A stretch of DNA of 64,000 nucleotides. Origin: Acholoe squamosa (Eukaryota > Annelida > Polychaeta > Phyllodocida > Polynoidae). Positions within the stretch are counted from its first letter, which is position 1, and every line of letters begins with the position of its first letter. Position numbers and translations under genes: made by a program. Below the pieces are notes generated by a model, which did not search any database, was not told the DNA's origin, and was given only the letters and a program-made list of their open reading frames with translations. This document shows, one piece after another, positions 1 through 12,100 of this stretch. Location: contig OX439041.1 in assembly GCA_949317995.1 (NCBI GenBank), forward strand, positions 43,819,269-43,883,268, read 5' to 3'.

Positions 1-3000
1 TTGATTACATGTACTAGTTTCACCCATTATCACTGCTCCGCAACTCCCTTGATTTTAGCTGGCGTCACCTGAAATGCATAGACTCACCTGATATCTTTTC
101 TTATCTTGACTCAGATACGCCATCAAGGGCCCCATGATACCTCTGTGTTGTAGTTTCTGTGTTATCATGATGCACCAACACAGAGCTGGTGAAAAACCTT
201 CTAGTACTCCCTTGGTGCATTGTGGTAACGCTTCGGGAGTGTATCAACCCTTTTGCTTTGGCGTGCATTGCATGAATGCAGCCCTGGTGCGCGCGTATTT
301 TTAAGATCACAAATTCCCAAAAAGACACTTGGCTTGTGATCAACGCAGTCATGACGTCCCTGGGGAGAAGGCCTAGTAGCACATGACACGTACATTGAGT
401 GTTGTGCTATTTAAACATTGTAACATTGCTGATTAGGATATTCATGAATTAATTGCAAACTTTAGGGCTTTTACTTGCCGATGCGTTATAAAAGATTTGT
501 ATTGACCAGTGAATGTAGCCCTGGTATAAAACTCGCCAGAACTATATTCATCCATCATTAGGCAAAAAAAAATGTTATTTGTTTCAGGTAACATACTCAA
601 AAGAATTAGGTAGGGAAAGTCAGATTTTTTTTTATTTTGTAAATTATTTTTTCACTGGTACAGGACTCACGACTCATGTTGACAACTCGCACATCATATC
701 GATGACTCGTAGATAACCAAATCGACTCAAAAAACACCTAAAAACAAATGTCTTTCTTCGAAATTGGGGAAAAAACCTAGGTCGGCCCTGTTTTGCAATG
801 TAGGGTCGGGTTACCTGAAACAAACATTTTTTTTGCCTTATCCAGTCCTAAAATGGTTATCTGCCTGTACAGACTGGGAGGGGTCAGCTTAGTGAGATTG
901 GTGAGGGTTTAATGGATGCCATGCATGTGGGGAAAACACCATGTTTTATAAATGTTGGCTCCTGTATGCCAGATAAAATGAGCACAGGTATAAGTCAATA
1001 GAATTATGTATGTGTGCGTATATATGCAGTTTCATAGGAAATGAAATTGTTTCCAATTGATTGCATGTGCGTAGCCATGGACCGTTTAAAGGAAGGCGGC
1101 AAATATATCATAACCAGGTATTGTTTTGATATTTCCCCAAATAAAAATCAGTTAAGGCTAATCTGGCGGTTTACCTGTTTAGACAAAGCAGTATTACCGG
1201 GTAATGTAAAATTCTGCCAAAACAATTGGGGGCCAGTATATTGAAATGTTTACTTGATTTTGACAAATATCTACGGCATCCTCATGGTAAACAAAATGGT
1301 TGCACATGCAAGGTAATGGTCTACATAGTGGATGAGAAGGAAAAAAATATTGGAATATTTCACTTTAGTGAATTTGATTTGGATTTCTAGGTTAGAGGTG
1401 GCTAAAAAAGGTCTATTTGTAAGTAGTATATGAAAATGGTCAACTACCCCAGGGCCAATGATAATTGTGTGAGTAGTGCAAGGAAATGGGGTATGGTGCC
1501 AGGCTTATTGGCACTTTATTTAATAACATACATTTAGGCTACACACAAAAAAAGCAATTAGACAAAACAAACCTTGCATAGACAAGTTGGGGTTTGCATT
1601 TGCCTAAACGTCCACTTTGTTTTCTAGAAGGTTAGGACTAACCATTTGATAGGAAAAGTTCCCACCTTGCTTAATGGAAACTGTACATCAAATATAATTA
1701 GGCATGAAGATACGAAACTAATACTGTCTCTGACAATAGTTTCCTAAGAAAATGTTAGCTGTCTATTACATCTATGAGATAATCTACAAACATAAGTCGC
1801 CATTTCCATAAACACCACACTATGCTGTTAATTAAACCTCTCCACACATTTCTAAAATATGCCATCCCTCATAACATTTATCAGATTGGAAATGCCAGAC
1901 AGCGGCTTTCTAGACAATTACACCAGTTAGAATTACTATAGCCTAATGTCTAGATCTGTTTGATTATTGATGAAGCAGAGCTTGTATTTGTCATTCCCTT
2001 GAGCATATAGATGGGAGTGGCAAGTTATTGTGATCTGATAGCGAGATGAAGCTCAGATTGGATCTACTGCATTTTGTCGCGGATATGGATGTTTTTAAGT
2101 CTTCGGCTGATTCTCAGGCAATGCTCAAATTACTATATCAGACGTGTATGACGCCCACATCATTTGTGGGCTTACAGGGTGGTTAATCCCACAAATTATA
2201 CACTGAGATGAGATATGGTTTCTTTAATACATTTTAACAGAAGTATAGGATGTGTACCAGGATGTTTATATATTGTATAGCTTTCAAAAGCATTATACTG
2301 TCAGTCCCAATAGCCATATCCAAAGTTGACTTCATTAAACAAGATGAGAAATCCACTAGGAAAGAATGACAAGACACACTTCATACACTGTTGACGATTC
2401 AATTCTATATTCCTACGTTCTAAAGGGCATTTTAATTAAATAGCTCAATGCTCCGGGTGTTTTTTTTTCTATATTGAAGCACCCCCTTACGTATTCCATG
2501 TAGGCCCAGTTAGCCTAATTGTTTAGAATTTTAAAGGATCCTGTTGCTTTTAACACCGCTCAACGGGCTTCCCTAGCCCACTTGACAGGTATATTTCTCC
2601 TCTTTCCTATCCTCTCGGATGTGTGTGGTGCACATATGCGTGGGCACTGACACATTCTTCTGTGAAATTTTGTTATGTAGTTCTCGCCATGAATATCACC
2701 GTAGCTGTCGGAATGGCGTTAAACATCTATAACTCACTCACTCACTAACACCGCTCAACAGCTCCTCTCCATCGAAAGTCAAATTTAGTAAACATGTTTT
2801 GCCTTTAAGATGTAAAACAGTGCCATTCCATTCAGCTTGAAGCAAACTCCATCCCATTTTCTTCATTTTTACTGAGATGGTGATGGCACATTGAATAGTC
2901 TTTCAAGGGTTGCATGGTTCTTAATTTCGCAATTAAACGGGGTTGTGACTCACAAAAGGGTCATCTGAAGACCTGTTAGTGTCATTTAGTTAATGAATAT

Positions 3001-3021
3001 CTTTTTCTCTTTTATCATCAG
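1..3021. other. Upstream intron or flank, no coding exon found
   Basis: No ORF here looks like a conserved protein, and I found no exon that would precede the glycine-loop exon at 3022. The stretch is AT-rich and contains one MITE (561-837). The 3' splice site closing it (…tatcatcag before 3022) shows that it ends as an intron of the kinase gene, so the N-terminal exons must lie before the window or be too short to recognise. Confidence 0.6.
561..837. mobile_element. Harbinger-like MITE with TTA target duplication
   Basis: Inverted termini of about 30 bp begin GGCAAAAAAAA and run into a shared TTTCAGGTAAC block on both sides. The element is flanked by TTA at 558-560 and 838-840. No coding capacity is seen in its 277 bp. 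A 3-bp TTA duplication with GG-starting termini is typical of PIF/Harbinger MITEs; the superfamily is inference. A related terminal block recurs at about 60990-61254. Confidence 0.65.
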
Positions 3022-3105
3022 GTAACAGAGGTAATCGCAAAGGGGGCATTCGGCAACGTGCTCAGGGTCCGCAGGCCAAAGGACAAACTGGAATTTGCCC
3101 TGAAG
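3022..3105 (+). CDS. Kinase exon 1 of window: glycine-rich loop and ATP lysine
   Basis: These 28 codons, phase 0 at both ends, follow a cag acceptor and precede gtaagc. The exon encodes [10 protein letters not shown] and ends in LEFALK, which is the phosphate-binding loop and the beta-3 lysine. The first loop glycine is alanine, as I recall for vertebrate RSKR. The start methionine is not here, so the gene is 5' partial in this window. Confidence 0.9.
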
Positions 3106-6100
3106 GTAAGCAATGCAATAACCAAATCTTAATCTAAAGTGCATTAAGGGCACAAACAAGCTAGCCGATACATTGGTACATCTCGACAAACCCACACTTA
3201 AATTGTACATTGAAACGGCTCTAAACGGCCTGCAAAGATTCATAGTGCTATTTGCAGAGTGAATTAGAGAACACTCTTTAATCAGGCTTCGGGGTATCTG
3301 CAGGACCCAATAAAACACTTTAAAAAAGTCAATTTTCGGGCTTGAACTCAATTTCCAGTTTGAGATTTCTTTCTGGATCAGGTTTTTAGGTGTTGAAAAT
3401 GATCACAATTAAAACTGGTTTGTTTATTTCATCACAGCCTGACATTGAGATGTGATTTGGCCAAGAAACTAATCAAAATCTGTAATGCACAACGGTAGCA
3501 ACTGTCAATCTTGCACACCCTTATGCGGATCATCTCCAAATGGAGACAGTTCTCCTGGCGAAGGAAAAATTGAGTTGATTAACATCCATTAAGAATACAA
3601 GTTTCGAAAGATATATATGTATGCCAGAATGTAATACTCGATCTTGTGTTGATAATAGCTTAGTTTTGGAATTTAAACCAATTTTCTCTCAGAAAAATAA
3701 GAGATATAGGCCCACATGACAAAAAAAGAAGAAGTGGTCAGACAGAACATTGTTTTGTGGTCACAAATTCCTTGAAAATCATTGGAATTAAAGCTTTTGC
3801 ATGTAAAACATGTTTTAGTTCAAGAGGTACGCCACACTGAAGCTTTGTAGTGTATGCTTATGGACAATAAGTCCTGAAGTCTACCTAATTGGAACCATAC
3901 ATAGGAGCATTTGTAAGTCATTGGCTAAAACCCTCTAAGGGGACTTTACACAGAGGAACCATGCATGCCCATGTGAGGAAAATCTTAGACCTATAGATCT
4001 AAGAATTAGCGAAGTTGAGTTAAGCAGCTCTGAAACGCTTTTATTAACCAGCAAATCAGACCTGTTAAGGCTTTCAATTGCAGGCAATTCAACAGATAAA
4101 ACAAAAGGCCTGTCAACTGACTTAAACCAATAAAGGACAGGGCACACACATTAAGCCACGGAAAGATCATGTAAATGATTTCATCCCATTAGAAAGTACA
4201 GCCACTTGTGGCAGGTAGGCCCTATATGAAGCTCGGAGCATTGGGTCCATGCCTCATGGTGATATAGGGACTGGGATGGCCTCCTGTCCTGAGGTTTTTG
4301 TTAAGACTAAGGGGGCACTGAGTCATGCTACCCTGCCAACTCTCCATACCATTCCATTTTAACAGCTCAGGGGCGTGGGAAAAGGGGGGGGCAGGGGGGG
4401 CCCGGGCCCCCCCAATCATGAAGGAGGTGGGGCCTGAGTATGTCTGGGCCCCCCCCCCCAATATTTTCCAAGAACTCATAAACACAATGGAAAAGCAGCT
4501 AAAACTGTACATCTCAAATTAGATTATTATGGTGATGTCATAGGGAGAATGGGGGTCTGAGCCTAAAGTCAGATCCAAAATTTACCAAAAATAACTTTTC
4601 TATATGAATTCTAAATGCGCATATATAGATGCCATCACGCATCAGCCGACAATTAAAGGTGGTCGCGATGGTGCCCTCACCGGGCCCCCCCAATCAAGAT
4701 TTGCTTCCTACGCCTCTGCAGCTTGAGGATAGCAGTATGCCTTTAAATGCGTTTAATGCTTGAATACAGGCCTGGTGAGTACATGTATACTTAACGTTCT
4801 TATGGGACCCTTATACACACACGCACCAACTTAAGTCAGTCTCCATGCAGAGGTTGTGGAAAGAAGGGTAGAAAAGTGTCAGTCACTGTAGTCCCATGTA
4901 TGCTTTGATCCCATAGGGTTTGCACTGTGTCTGTAATGTTCCATGTCTGCTTTGAGCCTACTGTCAAGGACTCTCTACCAATATGGTGTTTCCAAGAGTG
5001 ACATATCATATTACTATATATAGCTTCATTCCCCTACCCGATTTCTAGATCCAGTTCTGGCCCTTGCTTATACATGCCCAAAGGGTCAGTTTTATTCAGC
5101 AATGCAACTGACCCGTGTTGCTTACTGGACAACTCTTCAGCAATAATATCATTGTATCATGCAAACAGTTGAACATAAAGCTTCATATGAGGCACCCTGG
5201 TGTCCTTAAAAACTAAGCAGTCTATGTCGGGCCATGTTCTACGACAACAGGGGCCACTTTGTTCAAACATTAGGTTGAAACGCTAGACATAAAACGCTCC
5301 TATATGTAAAAGAAAAAGGCTTAGTGTTCATTGCGTTAAAAGGGTCTGGTTCTCAAATGCCTAAGCTGATATCAAAGTACTGCCCTGTTTCACACTTTGT
5401 GAGGAAAGATATATCAGGAAGCAAACGCTAGGGAATTGATTTGTAAGTGTTTTATGTACGATACTATAATACATTATAATTAAACTTAAACTGAAAACAC
5501 ACAAAACCGAAGTGTAATCACAGTTAATATCTCAATTAGCCTATTCATTTATTCCTAATTTCCTATGTCTGAGTCAGCAAATGCTAAAACTACTCCAAAC
5601 CTAATAAAGGAGAATAGCCAATATAATGTAATCTAGATATCTGCCGAGGCAATGGTTCCTTACATGTCACATCTCCTATAGACATAATGTAAAGAAATGA
5701 AACATTATCACAGTGACCTGCAGATCTATAGAAATGCCCAATGAATATGGAAGGCATTTGTATGGGCTGTATGAAATATAATCAAACTTATTCGGCTCCC
5801 ACAGGGCACGACAATGCACAAGAAGGGGAATCTTTAATGTAGTATGGAGTTGTTTTAGTATGACACAGATTACTACCTCAGAGAGAACATTGCACGTTCT
5901 ACGGGACTGTAGACTCATACGGTACCCAGTGGGTCCAACATTCAGCCAAAAGTGTCAAAACACACTGATACGACATGTCATAAGGGGGCGCCCCACAGAT
6001 CAGATTAGAACTGCAGTGTTCACTTAACACAGAGACAAACCTAAGTTGTGTCCTGTGTGAATTGTGTGTCCAGCCCTTTAACTTAATATGTAGGACTAGT

Positions 6101-9100
6101 TATGCAATTATGTCCACACTGTAAAGAATAACTTGAATCTACCAGGGATCCTTGTAAAACTGAACAGTGAACCACCGTAATTATATAGCAGGGAGCCAGT
6201 GTAGTTTTTACAAGAAGCCCCAGGTGGCAGTGTGCTGGTACAAGAAATCTCTATGAAAATAAAGACGGATCTCTGGCAACTTTGGGACCAGGATTCTGTT
6301 GTTATTTCCTCAACATTCTTTTTCACAGTGTACCGTTCTGTGTACTCAAACCAACATTGAATCTCCCCCTTCAAAGCAGCAGACGTAATTCAAATTAGAT
6401 TTTATTCACATTCTAATGAAATTTATCATTATTGAATCATATGCACAAACTTGCCTTCACATAGACACGGGAACCTCAGTTATACATTAATTTTGATGAT
6501 TGCACAGTGTATAAGAGGCCGTTTGTAGTCCTTTTATCATTGGCATACACTGAACCTTCGTTTAGCACTTTATAGCAAAAAGCCTTACAAAGAGATATTT
6601 CTGAAAATGCTGACGACAACTTTATTCTATTTAAACTTGAGATGTGAAATCTCTGTTCACAGAAAAAGAAAATGAGTATAGGATTGTTTGTCTAAAGGGA
6701 AAGGATATTAAACATAAATAGAATTGACAACAACCATTTGAAGAAAAGGATAGTACAGCAGAGTAAAATATCACCTTGGAGCTATTTTCAAATCAGATCT
6801 TGAAGTCTATCTATGTGGAAACACATTATTCTTATGTGTTAACGTGAATTAAACCTTTTAATAGTTCACGTACATACCCTTTACAGTACTGGGGCTAGAT
6901 AGAACATTTCGCTTTCTTACTGCATTTGAACCATTCCTCAGCTATTGTTTGATTAGTATAGGGTTTTCCTGCTAAAGGAATTACTTGAGCCGGTTAGATT
7001 TGATTTTAGGGATGGCTGGGCTCAGGGGAAGGTAAGGAATTCGTCCGAATTGATTCTTGGAGCTGTGGCCAGCCTTCTGTGGTTTGTGTGATCTATTTAA
7101 GCCCTTGCTACATCCTCTGTGCGTTGGGGGCACGATTTCTAGATTTAGATATAAATCTTGATTGTGAATAGGGAAACTATCCAAATTGTTGATGGCCAAG
7201 GAGTCGCCTCTATCTACAACTATAGATGTGGAGTGAGAAATGTGTGCTAAACCCTTTTTTGTTTCATTCCAAAGTGTTTCAAGCTATCTGATCCTAGCAG
7301 CCACCACTACAATCACTTCATCCAAGTTCATAAAAAAACAGAATAATTTATGTAATTGTCTCCTGTCTAGAGCATGATGCATAAGTCATTTCAAAGAATT
7401 GCTTCTCAACTTGATATATTCTTAGATTTTACTTTTTTCATTCTTCTACTATGAATGCTAATGCACTTTGTGCCTATTGTTAATTGAAAGTGGTGTAACT
7501 GACATTGACATTATATCAAATATGGATAGAGTTCCCTGTATATTGTGCGCTAAATGCGCAATGATATGTGCTATGTTGAGTATATGCATGTATAGGAAAC
7601 AGTTTAGTTAGTCATCGGTCAGTGAGAGGATTTAAAAAGAATAGATCCATATTAAGTTAGAAGAAAACATAAATAATCAAACATTGTATTACTGCAGTCC
7701 ATAATGCCTACATGATCAATATCCTCTGGGATTCATCCTTGGTAATTAGTTCCTTAATTGGACATTAACAGCAATCATCCTAAATACGTGCTAAATTCAA
7801 CTTTAACACTGAAAACATGGAAGATCCGAAACTAGTCAGCGGTGACCACTTTAGGTCCTCAAGTTGACGATACCTAAAACTACAGCTTTAGGTAGTCAAA
7901 ATGCCGACTTTAGGTCGTCATCCTGACGACCTGAGTCATCAGGATGACAATACTGACAGTACAGAGTCGTCATATTGATGACTCAGGTCGTCAGGATGAT
8001 GACTCAGGTCGTCAGGATGATGACTTAAAGTCATCATTTTGACTACCTAAAGTTGTAGTTTTAGGTATCGTCAACTTGAGGACCTAAAGTGGTCACTGCT
8101 GACTAGTTTCAGAACTTCTAGGTTTTCAGTGAATCCTCTGTTGCCTGATGACGTTGTAGGTCTTTTTATCTGATGGCACAAACTGTGTACCCTTTTCAAG
8201 TGTAGGCTATTGCTGTGCATTAAATAGATAGAACTAAACGACCGTGGTGTACGAGGTGGTCGATCCACCACGAGGGAGTTGTCTCCCCCGAGGGGTGGAT
8301 CGTCCACCGAGGACACCAGGGGAGGTTAGTTCTATATTTATTTTATGTTTTTAGAGTGTCTAATTAACTGAAAATTAGCAAAATCCATTACCCTAGTTCC
8401 CCGTACGAGCACCGGTCCGCCATTTTGAATGTTTACATGCACCCAGAACGAGGCTGCAGTGGTGGATCGGCCGCTGTGGTGGATCGGCACACGTTACGCC
8501 ACTGGGGGTGTGCGGATCGGCCCTGCAATGCTATCTCTATGGGAAGAAGTTATTCACATAAAATAAAGGTTGTTATTGGGCAGTTCTACTGGTTGTATGA
8601 ACCTATTGTGTTCAAGTAAATGAGCCGGAGTTGACTATGATAGTCAGATTTGTCTTTGTCAAAGATTCCCTTTAGGCATATAAATATGAATACATATATA
8701 TCCTCTGCCATCAATAGTTTAGCTTTGCCTTCACCCCCGGCTCCCTTATACACCAATTCAACAACCCCTGCTCCTCCCTATCACCCTCCTCTGGCTCATC
8801 AGTGCAGGGAACGACTAAGTGCTGAAGAGATAGTGATCTGCTGCAGGAGGACCCACCAGGGACCACAGTGTAAAGGGACAAGGGGCTCAAGTCTTCACTG
8901 ATAACAAAAGACAGCTGCATTGTGTTGCCACAGATTGCAGTCAGTGGTGTTTATACATACATCTGTATATATGACATGAACAGGAGTGAGTTTTCTTTTG
9001 GTTGCATCATTTGAATTTAATATGTATCAATGTTCTTTTCCCCATGTCTTGAAGCATGTTTAGATATATGGACGAGGGGACATGCAGGAAATTGGTTCCT

Positions 9101-12100
9101 CCCCCGGGGGAAATACTAGGATTGATACCCGGTATTTTGCCAGACATAGCCGGGGATGAATGTTGAATAGATCTGTCAAATATATAGTTGTCCATGACAA
9201 CATAGATTTCTGTAGGATGTGGATCAGTATTTTCTCTCTCTGGACTGAATGAAGGATATTGATTAAGGAGGCAGCTGTACATTTGATAAATTACACTGAT
9301 GTAGTTGTGAATAAAATATACCATTTATTTTACGCTGTATAAAGGTTATGTTTGCCAGGCTGGTATCTAAGAGGTTTGATCATTCAATTGAATCTGGGTA
9401 ACTATAGGTGAAGAATATTCCATCCCATATTGCCCATTAAAATTAATATGTATACCCAAATTAAGTCTGTCCACCATTAAATCCATTAACCCTCTCCCCG
9501 CCCCCCTCTTACAACTATACTGACCAAAGAAGGATTGAGTACAGGGCATTGGGGAGGGGGGGGGTATCTTCACCAATTCAAAAATCTAACTGCCTCTAAT
9601 TTTAGAGGCAATAGACCTATAATTGAAATAGGCAAAGGTTTGAATCACTAGTATGGGTCTGTGGGAGCGTTATCTCACACACAGTATCATCGCCGTAGTG
9701 CCTTCGTTAATCTCAAAGGGCTACAAATAGAAAGGTTATTCACCCATATGTATTATGGGCATGCCTCTCCATTACGTACCATCTTTTATGTCAGGATGAT
9801 TGCAAGTAAGGCTGCTCTCTCACATACATATTTGATTGACATTCCATGCCATGCATAATAATGCACTGGTACAAACCCGGTGAGTTATCACCCATAACAA
9901 GAACAGCGCAAAGTGATGCAGGGAGGCGGCCGTACTTTGCCTTTTGCCCTTTCCTTAAACATATACGTGAGAGAATACATTATGCTGGATATTTATATTA
10001 CAGTGTAAGTCTCAGGCTTACAACGATATCGCCGGATACATTTATCACTTATGCAGGGTAAGAGGTAAAGAAAGGCAAGTCATTAGGAGTATAGCTTGCA
10101 CGAAGATGATAAAAGGAGAAGTCTATTCCTTTGCTCTCATTATGACTGTATTGATCTTCTAGTAGACAAATATACACAAGCTTCTAGTAGACAAATTTAT
10201 ATACGCGACCACAGTACTCAATTACTAACAATACATTCTGTCTTCTACTGCTTTTCTTGACTGGTTCTAGACATCCTGGACATCCATATTATGCTATAGG
10301 TTGTAAAATAAATGATGAGATATAGATGGTTAGAAGAGTGTCCCAACATGGTAATCCATATGCTGTAAGGCATTCGGTATACTCGCATAAAGCCGAGGGG
10401 GGGGGGTATTGTTGCGTATTATAAAACGGCTGGCAGTGCTCTGCTGCACGATAGAAGTGACCTTGAGTGCATTATAGGAGTGTAGTGCACACCTGAGCAA
10501 GGTAACCATAGCTGTAAACAAGTCGAGGGCCATTAATTGGTCTAGACATACCTTAATTGGGTACTTAAGTGATTGGAATGAAATGTACAACGTTTTATAA
10601 AGACAATAGACAACTCCTTCTTGCAACAGACAGTCTTGATGTGAAGAAGATCATTGTCTATTCTCTAACTATCTTACCGACTTGCATCTGCAATAGCCTC
10701 TTTGGTTGGTCCCCCAGTCCTATCATATTCCTGACATAGTCACTTGATGGCTGTGCTCCATAGTTTAGTGGTTGACAGAAGATTAGACGATACAGAAAAG
10801 GAGGATACGGACGAGCTGTATATATGTTCTGAATTTCTTTTGTGTATGTGTGTGTAGACTCATTACAAAATAGGTTTAATGTAAAAGCATATGAATGTAA
10901 AAAGAATTTGAGAAGCTGTGAGGACTCCTTAGAAACTAATAAAGGCCCTACCTAATCCCATATATTGTGGAGAAAGCAACACATTTCAATATATCTTCTT
11001 AAGAGGAGCTTCTAATTCTGTCCGCTACAATACAGCTCATCTCGTATTATCTTGATTTGTTGTTAACAATGTGTAAAGGTAGTAATTAAAAAGACCTTTG
11101 ACTTATAGCGGTAATATTATCCCCTTTATCGATTCTCATGTTAGCCATACTTTTGAGTTCATGGGATCTACCAAACTATATAAGCCTGTGACAGGCTGTG
11201 TAGTGACAGTATCGCCATGATAATAATATTATAAAATTATAGTCTCACAGAACATTACATGCTAAACTTTACTCTTATACTCAAAAATACTGTGGGACGT
11301 TCATCCAAGCCACATAGTTTTTTTTTCAGATTACTCCCAAGAGTATACTGTCGGCTTCAATTTATCCCATTGGGTCCTTACATGAGGGAAAGTTCTGTGT
11401 GAAGAAAGGTAACACGTGTTCGTGCTGCCTAATGTGGTTAGTTTACCATGCAGACAATACAATATATACGCTCAAGTGTCCTTTGCCTTCACAAAGTGAC
11501 AAATTGTGGTAGTTACCGGTAGTAAATTATAGAAAAGGAACAGATCCACGCCATTTACAGAATATCAAGTGTGCAGGTGGTGGATACTTAAGTTAATTGG
11601 CCCAGGGTATCCCCTGGGCTATTGGAGCCGGGTTTTCAGCCAGATCCACAAATTTGTAATCACCAACTTTAGGGTGTAATCATTCAGTGATATACTGTTA
11701 GTTTACATATGTTTCAAAAGCCAAAGGAAAGTTTCGAATCTCATCTATCAGACAACATTTTGTCCTTTATGGTGAGTGATGTCTTTCTCTACGAAAAAAG
11801 CTGCTGTACTTACATCATGTTTTTGGGAGCTATACTGACTACAAGTCCTTTAACCATTGGGTCTATGGGTCAGATAGATTTTTTTTCAGGAGGCAATGTT
11901 TACAGTGTCCAAGCTATACACATAACATATTGGGGACTGAGCGATAAACTAAGCATGCTAAGGATAAAGTTTTCTGTACAACGCCTAACTCCTGTGAATT
12001 GACATTTGACTTGCTCAAGTGAATAGATTTATGAGGGAGGGATTTGGGAGCAAGGGGGCTAGGTGTCCAGGGGCTAGGTGTCCAGGGGGCCAGGTGTCCA

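Noticed and set aside
2986..3351. 121-codon minus-strand ORF
   Set aside because: It runs antisense across kinase exon 3022-3105 and into its intron; the plus-strand exon has splice sites and kinase motifs.
4222..4522. Overlapping ORFs on both strands
   Set aside because: Both arise from G/C runs of a hAT-like MITE whose second copy at 35822-36170 does not keep the frames.
7978..8030. CRISPR-like direct repeats
   Set aside because: Only two or three near-identical words without spacers, in the centre of a palindrome, in an animal genome.
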